Notes: generated from the letters alone by a model not told the origin. 17,524 bases of DNA from BMS3Abin12 sp964487445 (GCA_964487445.1 CAZAQG010000053.1:1-17524), one strand, 5' to 3'; positions 1-7,334 are shown, counted from the first letter of the stretch. Made by a program: numbers and translations.

Positions 1-871
1 CGGCCGTCTTCTTGGCGGCCGGTTTCTTCGCGACCGCCTTCTTCTTCGGTGTCACCTTCTTCTTTTCCGTCTTCTTCGCCGCGGGCTTCTTCTCGGCTGC
101 GGCCCCCGCCGCCGGCGCACCAGCGCCGGCCCGCTTCGCCGGGACGCGCGACCCGACCCGCTTCGCCATGACCGGCTTTGCATCGCCGGGGGCCGGCTCG
201 CCCCCCGGCACCGCCTCGCCGCGGCTCAACGGATCCAGGATTCGACGGATGGCCTGAAAGATATCGGAAATCTCGCCGACTCCCTGGACCGCACGCAGCC
301 GCCCCTGGCGCCGGTAGTACTCGATCACCGGCGTGGTCTGGGCCTCGTACACGCGCAGCCGGTTGGCGATGGTCTCCTCGTTGTCGTCGGCGCGCCGGCG
401 CAGGTTACCGCCGCAAAGATCGCAACGGTCATCGAACTTGGGAGGACTCGAATAGACGTTGTACACCGCGCCGCAGGACTCGCAGGTGCGCCGCCCGGTC
501 AGGCGCTGCATCAGCACATCGAAATCCACGTCGATCAACAATGCCAGATCCAGGGGCTGCCCGAGGTCGCGGAGCATCGCATCGAGGGTTTCGGCCTGCG
601 AGAGATTGCGCGGGAAGCCGTCGAGGATGAAGCCGTGCTGCGTATCGGGTTCGGCGAGACGCTCGCGGATCATCCCAAGCACGATCTCGTCGGAGACCAA
701 TTGACCGGCGTCCATCGCGGCCTTCGCCATGCGCCCCAGCGGGGTGTCCGCGGCCACCGCCGCCCGCAATAGGTCACCGGTGGAGATCTGCGGAGTATGA
801 TATTGATCGACCAGTTGTTTTCCCTGCGTCCCCTTGCCCGATCCAGGTGCTCCCAACAGTACGATTCTCAT
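1..871 (-). CDS. adk: Adenylate kinase with Lys/Ala-rich C-terminal tail (3' end beyond window)
   Basis: Adenylate kinase interconverts ATP + AMP and 2 ADP in the cytoplasm. The reverse-strand reading from the ATG at 869-871 gives MRIVLLGAPGSGKGT, with the P-loop GAPGSGKGT at residues 7-15. The NMP-binding region has STGDLLR (30-36) and DGFPRN (84-89). The LID has four cysteines (130, 133, 150, 153; C-X2-C-X16-C-X2-C), as in zinc-binding adenylate kinases; the E. coli enzyme lacks this site. The catalytic domain ends near residue 215, the usual length. The frame then stays open for at least 75 more residues to the window edge. These are rich in Lys, Ala and Pro with KKPAAKK-type repeats, resembling histone H1/AlgP-type tails. 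The stop codon is outside the window. The kinase call is very sure; the role of the tail (nucleic-acid or polyanion binding) is inference. Confidence 0.95.
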   Translation of the reverse strand, partial: MRIVLLGAPGSGKGTQGKQLVDQYHTPQISTGDLLRAAVAADTPLGRMAKAAMDAGQLVSDEIVLGMIRERLAEPDTQHGFILDGFPRNLSQAETLDAMLRDLGQPLDLALLIDVDFDVLMQRLTGRRTCESCGAVYNVYSSPPKFDDRCDLCGGNLRRRADDNEETIANRLRVYEAQTTPVIEYYRRQGRLRAVQGVGEISDIFQAIRRILDPLSRGEAVPGGEPAPGDAKPVMAKRVGSRVPAKRAGAGAPAAGAAAEKKPAAKKTEKKKVTPKKKAVAKKPAAKKTA

Positions 872-1215
872 GGCAGCCTTTTCACTCCCCGTAGCTGGGT
901 GGTTGTCGATGGATTCGGCGCCGGGCATCTCCGGAACGCGGCCGGTAGCGGCGGGTAGGGCCGCCCGCGGGACCCTCCAGCCCCGCCCGGGACACTCCGC
1001 GGCGATCAATTCTCCTTGTCCGCACATAGGCGCCGTGCATCGACCGGCGCGCGCGCAATGCAAATGCACGATTAAGCTAACCGCACAGCCCGGACAAGTC
1101 AACGAACCCCATGAAATGCATTATGTTTTGAGGTATGCTTTGGCACCCTCGGGAAACTCGCCGGGGTGCGGATCGGATTAACCAAGTACGAAACTCATTG
1201 ATATTGCAGCCGCCC
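872..1215. other. Intergenic region between adk and the 115-aa protein gene
   Basis: This 344-bp gap separates divergent genes. I see no convincing gene in it. It holds the candidate adk promoter on the minus strand. On the plus strand there is a weaker promoter-like pair, ATGAAA (1111-1116) and TATGCT (1134-1139) with a 17-bp spacer, which could serve the downstream small gene. The stretch from about 940 to 1010 is very GC-rich. Confidence 0.5.
1074..1102 (-). promoter_or_regulatory. Candidate sigma70 promoter for adk
   Basis: On the minus strand TTGACT (1097-1102) is followed after exactly 17 bp by TAGCTT (1074-1079). The -35 box matches the consensus at 5 of 6 positions, the -10 at 3 of 6. 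A start near 1067 would give adk a leader of about 195 nt. The call rests on sequence match only. Confidence 0.35.
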
Positions 1216-1563
1216 ATGAACAGGATCCCGGAATTCACGAACCAGGAGTTGGAGGTGGCGCGCGCCGTCCTGGCCGAGCGTTACGCTCGCCCCGTGGAGC
1301 CGGACCTCGCCGAGAGCGAATTGCGCCTCGACCGGTCCGCCCTCGAACTGGTGAGTTGTCCGACCCTGTACTGGAACGAGCGCGGCTGCCACTTCGTGGT
1401 GTTCAAGACGGCCCCGTGCCGATACCGTTGCCAGTTCTTTTACCGCATCCGCGAGGTGTTCGGCGCCGGTATCGAGGAATACGACGATCTGGGCGACTGC
1501 ATTCTTACGCTGTTGCGGGTGCAGTCGGACCACGAGCGCGACCGGGAACCGATACGCCCCTGA
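1216..1563 (+). CDS. Hypothetical protein, 115 aa, five cysteines
   Basis: I do not recognise this protein. The ATG at 1216 gives 115 residues beginning MNRIPEFTNQELEVARAVL. An earlier in-frame start at 1135 would add 27 residues with no protein-like character, so 1216 is preferred, although the ribosome-binding site in front is weak. The first half is acidic and probably helical. The second half carries cysteines 48, 58, 68, 72 and 95, including a C-X3-C pair (CRYRC) in an aromatic-rich stretch (CRYRCQFFYRIREVF). There is no signal peptide or membrane segment. It points the same way as pfp, 120 bp upstream of it. Metal binding is only a guess. A minus-strand reading over the same bases is taken as a shadow. 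Confidence 0.6.
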   Translation: MNRIPEFTNQELEVARAVLAERYARPVEPDLAESELRLDRSALELVSCPTLYWNERGCHFVVFKTAPCRYRCQFFYRIREVFGAGIEEYDDLGDCILTLLRVQSDHERDREPIRP

Positions 1564-1683
1564 TGCGCATGGCGCGCCGCCGGTGGTGGTGGTGCGCGCG
1601 TAACGGAGCCGATATCATTCCGGGTCCCGGTTTCAGACAACCAGTACAACCGCACAGAGCGACCGCCCAGGGAGAAGCGTCCG

Positions 1684-2976
1684 ATGGCCAAGAAAGTGGC
1701 GAAGAAGAATGCCTTTTACGCCCAGTCCGGCGGGGTCACCGCCGTCATCAACGCCAGCGCCTGCGGCATCATCGAGACCGCCCGCCGGCACAAGGACCGC
1801 ATCGGCAAGGTCTATGCCGGGCGCAACGGGATCATCGGCGCGCTCACCGAGGACCTGATCGATACCGGCCGGGAATCGGCGAAGGCCATCGCCGCCCTGC
1901 GCTACACCCCGGGCGGCGCCTTTGGATCGGCGCGCTACAAGCTGAAGGGCCTCGAGGAGAGCCGTGCCGAGTACGAACGCCTGGTCGAAGTGTTCGAGGC
2001 GCACGACATCGGTTATTTTTTCTACAACGGCGGCAACGACTCGCAGGACACCGCCTACAAGATCTCCCAGTTGAGTGAGACGATGGGCTACCCCATCACC
2101 TGCATCGGCGTCCCCAAGACCGTCGACAACGACCTGCCGATCACCGACAACTGCCCGGGCTTCGGCTCGGTCGCCAAGTATGTCGCCGTCTCCATCCGTG
2201 AGGCCGCCTTCGACGTCGCCTCCATGTCCAAGACTTCCACGAAGATCTTCGTGCTGGAGGTCATGGGCCGCCACGCAGGCTGGATCGCCGCGGCCGGCGG
2301 CCTCGCCGCCGAGAAGGCGGGTGACGCACCGCATCTCATTCTCTTCCCGGAGGTGGTCTTCGATCAGGACAGATTCCTCAAGCGGGTCGAACAGGCGGTC
2401 AAGAAGTTCGGGTACTGCGCCATCGTGGTCTCCGAGGGAGTACGGAACGCGGACGGACGATTTCTGGCCGAGGCCGGCACCAAGGATGCCTTCGGTCACG
2501 CCCAACTCGGCGGCGTCGCGCCGGTCATCGCACAGATCATCAAGGACCGCCTGGACTACAAATACCACTGGGCGGTCGCGGACTACCTGCAGCGCGCGGC
2601 GCGGCACATCGCCTCCAAGACCGACGTCGAACAGGCCTACGCGGTCGGGAAGGCCGCCGTGCAACTCGCACTCAAGGGCCACAACGCCGTGATGCCGACG
2701 ATCGTGCGCAAATCCGACAAGCCCTACCGGTGGGGGATCGGTGTGGCCCCCCTGGCGGACGTGGCCAACGTCGAGAAGAAGATGCCGCGGGAATTCATCG
2801 CCCGCGACGGATTCGGCATCACCGAGAAGTGTCGGCGCTACCTGCAGCCGCTGATCCGGGGGGAAGAGTATCCCCCGTACCGGTGCGGCCTGCCCCAGTA
2901 CGTGACGCTCAAGAACATCGCGGTCGCGCGCAAGCTCAAGACGCGCTTTACTCTAAGGCTCGGCACCGGCACTTGA
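1684..2976 (+). CDS. pfp: Pyrophosphate-dependent 6-phosphofructokinase
   Basis: It reversibly phosphorylates fructose-6-phosphate to fructose-1,6-bisphosphate using PPi, and in related bacterial enzymes also acts on sedoheptulose phosphates. The protein has 430 aa. It starts at ATG 1684 behind AGGGAG (1669-1674). The nucleotide/PPi loop SGGVTAVINAS is at 15-25. GGNDS (116-120) has Asp119 where ATP enzymes have Gly, and PKTVDND (144-150) has Lys145 where ATP enzymes have Gly. Both are the accepted markers of PPi use. Asp148 is the expected catalytic base, and MGRHAGW (194-200) belongs to the sugar-phosphate site. Asn118 replaces the Asp common at that position, which I recall as usual in this subgroup. 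hppA lies downstream, so both genes handle PPi. No allosteric domain is apparent. Confidence 0.95.
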   Translation: MAKKVAKKNAFYAQSGGVTAVINASACGIIETARRHKDRIGKVYAGRNGIIGALTEDLIDTGRESAKAIAALRYTPGGAFGSARYKLKGLEESRAEYERLVEVFEAHDIGYFFYNGGNDSQDTAYKISQLSETMGYPITCIGVPKTVDNDLPITDNCPGFGSVAKYVAVSIREAAFDVASMSKTSTKIFVLEVMGRHAGWIAAAGGLAAEKAGDAPHLILFPEVVFDQDRFLKRVEQAVKKFGYCAIVVSEGVRNADGRFLAEAGTKDAFGHAQLGGVAPVIAQIIKDRLDYKYHWAVADYLQRAARHIASKTDVEQAYAVGKAAVQLALKGHNAVMPTIVRKSDKPYRWGIGVAPLADVANVEKKMPREFIARDGFGITEKCRRYLQPLIRGEEYPPYRCGLPQYVTLKNIAVARKLKTRFTLRLGTGT

Positions 2977-2989
2977 TCTGGATCAATCC

Positions 2990-3187
2990 GTGACCCCGGA
3001 TAAAGCCAGAGAATTGGTTGCCCTCCAGGTACGGATGGGCAGCGGTTACGACCGCAACGCGGCGCGCCTGATCCTCGCCGAGGTTCGGCGCGGGCATGGC
3101 CGGGCGGCGGTGGGTTGTCTGATCCGCGAACTGAACCTCGATGAGGCCTTCGGGCTCAAGCCGGGAACCGTGTTCAGGCATTCCTGA
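2990..3187 (+). CDS. Small hypothetical protein, 65 aa, downstream of pfp
   Basis: The function is not recognised. The GTG at 2990 begins 13 bp after the pfp stop, so co-transcription with pfp is likely. The 65 residues (MTPDKARELVALQVRMGSGY...) look like a compact soluble helical protein. The segments GSGYDRNAARLILAEVRRGH and LIRELNLDEAFGLKPGT are well formed, with regular charge spacing and ordinary third-position GC. No membrane segment, signal peptide or cysteine pair is present; the single cysteine is in VGCLIREL. The ribosome-binding site is poor, which fits coupled translation. I judge it a real gene from its composition and tight spacing; a role in PPi metabolism is inference from position only. 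Confidence 0.65.
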   Translation: MTPDKARELVALQVRMGSGYDRNAARLILAEVRRGHGRAAVGCLIRELNLDEAFGLKPGTVFRHS

Positions 3188-3245
3188 GGATGCCTGTCGG
3201 GAAAAGTCGTGCATAGCAAGGCGCGCCGGGAAGTCAGAAGGCCGT

Positions 3246-3297
3246 TTTGCGATCGCGCGAGGATCGTAGTGGGCCTATCGACTGAAAGGATCGCAAA
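3246..3297. repeat. 9-bp perfect inverted repeat upstream of hppA
   Basis: TTTGCGATC (3246-3254) and GATCGCAAA (3289-3297) are exact reverse complements separated by 34 nt. They lie in the 248-bp gap before hppA. They could form a hairpin or be two half-sites for a regulator. There is no T-run after the right arm, so a terminator is unlikely. Confidence 0.4.
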
Positions 3298-3402
3298 GCA
3301 ATAGTCGTATGGCCGAGCACTCCTGGCCGGTACCGCCCGGATGCGGTCGTCGGTCAGGATAAGTTAACGCAATTTCTCCCTGCGCAGGCAGGCGGTTTCC
3401 AT

Positions 3403-3415
3403 CGGCCTCGGGCCG
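3403..3415 (+). promoter_or_regulatory. Short GC hairpin in the hppA leader
   Basis: CGGCC TCG GGCCG is a perfect 5-bp stem with a 3-nt loop, ending 20 nt before the hppA start and 8 nt before its ribosome-binding site GGAGG (3424-3428). The 10-bp palindrome CCTGCGCAGG lies just upstream (3379-3388). Either may shape the leader RNA; no regulatory role can be shown. Confidence 0.3.
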
Positions 3416-3435
3416 TTTCGAACGGAGGATAGTCC

Positions 3436-5466
3436 ATGTCACCAGAAATCTGGTTCGCCCTGGCCAGCGCCGGTGTGGCGCTGATCTACGGCGTGATTTC
3501 CGCCAAATGGGTCCTGGCCCAGCCGGCAGGCAACGAGCGCATGCGCGAGATCGCCGCGGCGATCCAAGAAGGCGCCAAGGCCTACCTCAACCGCCAGTAC
3601 ACCACCATCGGCTTGGTCGGCGTGGTGCTGTTTCTCATCATTCTCTTCGCGCTGAGCGTCAAGACCGCGATCGGCTTCGCCATCGGATCGATCTGCTCGG
3701 CGGCCGCCGGTTACATCGGTATGCATATCTCGATACGGGCCAACGTGCGCACGGCGGAGGCCGCTCGCCGCGGCCTCAACCCGGCGCTCGCGGTCGCATT
3801 CCGGGCCGGCTCGATCACCGGGATGCTGGTGGTCGGACTCGGTCTGCTGGGAATCACCGTCTACTACACGATCCTGACCGCCATCGCGCCCGCCGGCCAG
3901 TCGGCCGTCGCTACGATCGAACCGCTGGTGGGGCTGGCCTTCGGCAGTTCGCTGATCTCCATCTTCGCGCGGCTCGGAGGCGGCATCTTCACCAAGGGCG
4001 CCGACGTCGGGGCGGACTTGGTGGGCAAGATCGAAGCGGGCATCCCCGAGGACGACCCGCGCAACCCGGCGGTGATCGCCGACAACGTCGGGGACAACGT
4101 CGGCGACTGCGCCGGCATGGCCGCGGACCTGTTCGAGACCTACGCCGTGACCGTGGTAGCGACCATGCTGCTGGGCGCGCTGCTCATGCACGGCTACACC
4201 AAGGCGGTACTCTATCCGTTGGTCCTCGGCGGGGTCTCGATCCTCGCCTCGGTGGTCGGCACCTTCTTCGTGCACGCCCGGGAGGGCGGCAAGATCATGA
4301 GCGCCCTCTACCGCGGACTGGCCGTGGCGGGGATACTCGCGGCGATCGCGTTCTACCCGGTCACGCACTGGCTGATGGCCGCCAACGGCATGTTCAGCGT
4401 GGGCGGACTCTATGGCGCGGCACTGATCGGATTGGTCCTCACCGGCGCGCTGGTGGTGATCACCGAGTACTACACGGCCACCGAGTACGCGCCCGTGCGC
4501 CACATCGCCAGTGCATCGACCACGGGGCATGCGACCAACATCATCGCCGGTCTCGGGGTCTCCATGAAGGCCACGACACTGCCGGTGCTGGCGATCTGCG
4601 CCAGCATCTGGGGCGCCTACGCCTTCGCCGGCCTGTACGGCATCGCCATCGCCGTCACCGTGATGCTGTCGATGACCGGTGTCATCGTGGCCCTGGACGC
4701 CTACGGTCCGATCACGGACAACGCCGGCGGAATCGCCGAGATGGCCGAACTGCCTCCGGAAGTACGTAGCGTCACCGACCCTCTGGACGCCGTGGGCAAC
4801 ACCACCAAGGCCGTGACCAAGGGTTACGCGATCGGCTCCGCCGCCCTGGCCGCCCTGGTCCTGTTCACCGACTACACGCACGCCCTCGCCAGTGCCGGAC
4901 ACGCGATGACCTTCAATCTGTCCGACCACATGGTCATCATCGGATTGTTCATCGGCGGTCTGGTGCCCTACCTCTTCGCGGCCTTGGCCATGGAAGCGGT
5001 GGGTCGTGCCGCCGGCTCGGTGGTCATCGAGGTGCGCCGTCAGTTCCGCGAGATCAAGGGGATCATGGAAGGCAAGGCCAAGCCCGACTATTCCCGGGCC
5101 GTGGATCTGCTCACCAAGTCCGCGATCAAGGAGATGATCCTCCCCTCGCTGCTGCCGATACTGGTACCGATCGCGGTGGGTTGGATACTCGGGCCGAAGG
5201 CCCTCGGCGGCGTGCTGCTCGGTTCGATCATCACCGGGCTGTTCGTAGCCATCTCCATGACCGCCGGCGGCGCCGCCTGGGACAACGCCAAGAAGTACGT
5301 CGAGGACGGCAACCTGGGAGGCAAGGGCTCCGAGACCCACAAGGCCGCCATAACCGGTGACACCGTCGGCGATCCCTACAAGGACACCGCCGGCCCGGCG
5401 ATCAACCCGTTGATCAAGATCATCAACCTCGTGGCACTGCTGATCGTGCCGTTACTCATGCATTAG
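3436..5466 (+). CDS. hppA: K+-independent H+-translocating inorganic pyrophosphatase
   Basis: This integral membrane pump hydrolyses PPi and moves protons across the cytoplasmic membrane. The protein has 676 aa, normal for the family, with about 16 hydrophobic segments. ATG 3436 follows GGAGG with 7-nt spacing. The catalytic block is present: GADVGADLVGKIE (188-200), IPEDDPRNPAVIADN (203-217) and DNVGDNVGDCAGMAAD (216-231). A second acidic cluster, DAYGPITDNAGGIAEM, is at 421-436, and the C-terminal GDTVGDPYKDTAGP at 641-654. Lys458 in GNTTKA, with Thr461, marks the K+-independent subclass; K+-dependent enzymes have Ala at the Lys position. Proton rather than Na+ transport fits this subclass. 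The gene follows pfp, a pairing reported as co-transcribed in Methylococcus. Here a 248-bp gap with dyads separates it from the small gene, so it may have its own promoter. Confidence 0.97.
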   Translation: MSPEIWFALASAGVALIYGVISAKWVLAQPAGNERMREIAAAIQEGAKAYLNRQYTTIGLVGVVLFLIILFALSVKTAIGFAIGSICSAAAGYIGMHISIRANVRTAEAARRGLNPALAVAFRAGSITGMLVVGLGLLGITVYYTILTAIAPAGQSAVATIEPLVGLAFGSSLISIFARLGGGIFTKGADVGADLVGKIEAGIPEDDPRNPAVIADNVGDNVGDCAGMAADLFETYAVTVVATMLLGALLMHGYTKAVLYPLVLGGVSILASVVGTFFVHAREGGKIMSALYRGLAVAGILAAIAFYPVTHWLMAANGMFSVGGLYGAALIGLVLTGALVVITEYYTATEYAPVRHIASASTTGHATNIIAGLGVSMKATTLPVLAICASIWGAYAFAGLYGIAIAVTVMLSMTGVIVALDAYGPITDNAGGIAEMAELPPEVRSVTDPLDAVGNTTKAVTKGYAIGSAALAALVLFTDYTHALASAGHAMTFNLSDHMVIIGLFIGGLVPYLFAALAMEAVGRAAGSVVIEVRRQFREIKGIMEGKAKPDYSRAVDLLTKSAIKEMILPSLLPILVPIAVGWILGPKALGGVLLGSIITGLFVAISMTAGGAAWDNAKKYVEDGNLGGKGSETHKAAITGDTVGDPYKDTAGPAINPLIKIINLVALLIVPLLMH

Positions 5467-5477
5467 AAGTAGAAGTT

Positions 5478-5551
5478 CGGGGCCCGCCCTGCGGAACCGC
5501 GCCGATCATCGGCCGGGGCCGCGCAGGGCGGGCCCCGGCCCTCCGGGGCCG
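5478..5551. terminator. Large hairpin cluster after hppA
   Basis: Beginning 12 bp after the hppA stop, the arms at 5478-5493 and 5522-5537 form a 16-bp stem of G:C-rich pairs (15 of them GGGGCCCGCCCTGCG with its complement). An inner hairpin GCCGA/TCGGC sits in the loop. A second stem, CGGCCC TCCG GGGCCG, adjoins it (5536-5551). No T-tract follows on either strand, so it is not a standard intrinsic terminator. It could protect the 3' end of the mRNA or separate hppA from the convergent methyltransferase. The 154 bp up to the methyltransferase stop show nothing further. Confidence 0.55.
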
Positions 5552-5705
5552 TCGAATCCGCAGCACCGACATAAGCCGCAGTCCCGGTAATCTCGAAACG
5601 CCACCCCCCCGCGGGGACCCCGCCCTGCTCCAGCCGCTCGACCGCGCACCCAAGAAGGGTTCATCGCCGTGCGATCCGCCGAAAGCCGCCGGTATGGGGT
5701 GTGCG

Positions 5706-6560
5706 CTATGCGTCCTTCGCCGAAGGCTTGCGGCCCCAGGCGAAACGGACCTTGACCTCCAGCCGGATCCCGTCCGCCGTGGCGGTACGGGCGACCTCCG
5801 CCAGATGCTCGGCACGCAGCCGGTCCCGACGCTGCGCCTCGATCGATTCCACGAAGACCCGCAGCCCGCTGTTCCAGATCACATCCCACCACCCGGCCGC
5901 ATCGGCCAAGTGATAGCTCAGCACCTCTTCCTCGATCCGCACATCCTCCAGGCCGGCGCCCGCGAGCAACGCCCGGCACACTTGCGCATCCGCCAGGCGC
6001 CGCCAGACCGGCGGTCGCCGCGCCTCTTCGGTGATCAACCCGGCATCCTCCAGGGCATGAAACAGCATGCCCGCGAGCGGCTCGAACGATCCGGGGGCGA
6101 AGGCGCTGAAGATCACCCACCCGCCGGGACGGACCACGCGGCACCACTCGCGCACGGCGTGCGCCATGTCGGGCACGAAGAACAGGCCGAATCCGCACAG
6201 GATCACGTCAAAATAGTCGCGGCGGAACTCCAGCGACTCGGCGTCCATGCAATGGAGGTCGATATTGGAGAGACCGAGGGCGCGGGCCTTCTCCTGCGCG
6301 CGATCGAGCATCGTATCGGACAGATCGATCCCCATCACGCGGCCCCCGGGCCCCACGAGTTGCGCCGCGGTGAGCGCCGCGGCACCGGTCCCCGTGGCGA
6401 CGTCCAGGACCTTGTCGCCGCGCGCGATCGGCACGCGCGCCACCATCCGGTCCGCACTGAATGGAAACAGGCGCAGCACCTCGTGGTCGTAGCCGGGAGC
6501 GAGGCGGTCGAAGAGCGCGGTGACGCGCGCCTTGGCGCTCTGCGCCGAGGGTCCGCTCAC
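5706..6560 (-). CDS. UbiE-like class I SAM-dependent methyltransferase
   Basis: The protein has 284 aa, with a GTG start at 6558-6560. Longer in-frame readings run into sodB and are rejected. Motif I is VLDVATGTG (51-59), with Asp79 (GIDLSD) as the likely SAM ribose ligand. FDVILCGFGLFFVPD (117-131) and RPGGWVIFSAFAPGSF (144-159) are the later class I motifs. The fold and motif wording resemble UbiE/COQ5, but the C-terminal third (PPVWRRLADAQ, WWDVIWNSGLR) differs from ubiquinone/menaquinone UbiE and gives no substrate. The gene begins 50 bp after the sodB stop on the same strand and could be co-transcribed with it. Catalytic class is sure, substrate unknown. No strong ribosome-binding site precedes the GTG. 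Confidence 0.85.
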   Translation of the reverse strand: MSGPSAQSAKARVTALFDRLAPGYDHEVLRLFPFSADRMVARVPIARGDKVLDVATGTGAAALTAAQLVGPGGRVMGIDLSDTMLDRAQEKARALGLSNIDLHCMDAESLEFRRDYFDVILCGFGLFFVPDMAHAVREWCRVVRPGGWVIFSAFAPGSFEPLAGMLFHALEDAGLITEEARRPPVWRRLADAQVCRALLAGAGLEDVRIEEEVLSYHLADAAGWWDVIWNSGLRVFVESIEAQRRDRLRAEHLAEVARTATADGIRLEVKVRFAWGRKPSAKDA

Positions 6561-6610
6561 GGGTCCGCCCCGAACTCCAACCGGCGGAGCGGACCCCTTC
6601 CCGGCGCCGG

Positions 6611-7249
6611 TCAACCGGTCAGGCCTCCGGCGACGAAGTCCCAGTCGACCAAGCCCCAGAACGCTTCCAGATACTTCGGCCGCGCGTTGCGGTAATCGAT
6701 GTAATAGGCGTGCTCCCACACGTCGCAGGTGAGCAGCGGCGTCTTGCCCGAGGTCATCGGGTTGCCGGCGTTCGATGTCCCTTCCAGCGCGATCGAACCG
6801 TCGGGATTGCGCACCAGCCACATCCAACCCGAGCCGAACAGGGTCAGCGCCGCCTGCGTGAATTTCTCCTTGAAGGCGTCGTAGGAGCCGAAGGCCCCGT
6901 CGATGGCCGCGGCGAGATCACCGGCCGGCCGGCCGCCGCCGTCCGGGCTCAGGCAATGCCAATAGAAGGTGTGGTTCCAGATCTGAGCCGCATTGTTGAA
7001 GATCCCGCCCGACGGCGCCTTGCGGACGATCTCCACCACTGAGGCCTGCTCGAACCCGGTTCCGGGAACGAGCTTGTTCAAGTTCGTGACATAGGCGGCA
7101 TGGTGTTTGCCGTAGTGGTACTGCAACGTCTCCTCGGAAACGTGCGGTGCGAGCGCGGTCATCGCGTAGGGGAGATTCGGAAGGACAAACTTCCCGTCGG
7201 CACCGCGCAGGGCGCCCTCCAGTGCGACGTTCGATGCTGCCTGACTCAT
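6611..7249 (-). CDS. sodB: Iron superoxide dismutase
   Basis: It converts superoxide to O2 and H2O2. The protein has 212 aa from ATG 7247-7249, which follows an excellent AAGGAGG; an upstream in-frame ATG at 7268-7270 is less well placed. Metal ligands are His45 (QYHYGKHH), His93 (WNHTFYWH), Asp176 and His180 (DVWEHAYYIDY). Gln89 in NNAAQIWNH is the iron-type active-site glutamine; manganese enzymes carry it elsewhere. The family core starts near residue 23 (LPNLPYA), so this protein has about 20 extra N-terminal residues (MSQAASNVALEGALRGADGK). They do not look like a signal peptide, so the enzyme is probably cytoplasmic. It is divergent from slyD across a 181-bp gap. Confidence 0.95.
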   Translation of the reverse strand: MSQAASNVALEGALRGADGKFVLPNLPYAMTALAPHVSEETLQYHYGKHHAAYVTNLNKLVPGTGFEQASVVEIVRKAPSGGIFNNAAQIWNHTFYWHCLSPDGGGRPAGDLAAAIDGAFGSYDAFKEKFTQAALTLFGSGWMWLVRNPDGSIALEGTSNAGNPMTSGKTPLLTCDVWEHAYYIDYRNARPKYLEAFWGLVDWDFVAGGLTG

Positions 7250-7334
7250 GGCGACCTCCTTGCGTTGCATTCCGGAACGTTGACCGACGGAACCACCCGC
7301 CGGTGCGCCCCGTCGTAGAGTGTACTCCCGACAC

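Noticed and set aside
1633..2682. 349-codon minus-strand frame opposite pfp
   Set aside because: It is a valine-, aspartate- and glycine-rich shadow of pfp, without a ribosome-binding site or motif.
3439..5340. 633-codon open frame on the minus strand opposite hppA
   Set aside because: Its translation is full of His, Asp, Gly and Arg low-complexity text with no motif. It is what a high-GC coding sequence gives on the opposite strand, and hppA itself is certain.
5694..6695. 333-codon plus-strand frame opposite the UbiE-like methyltransferase
   Set aside because: The methyltransferase on the other strand has clear SAM motifs, and this frame has none.
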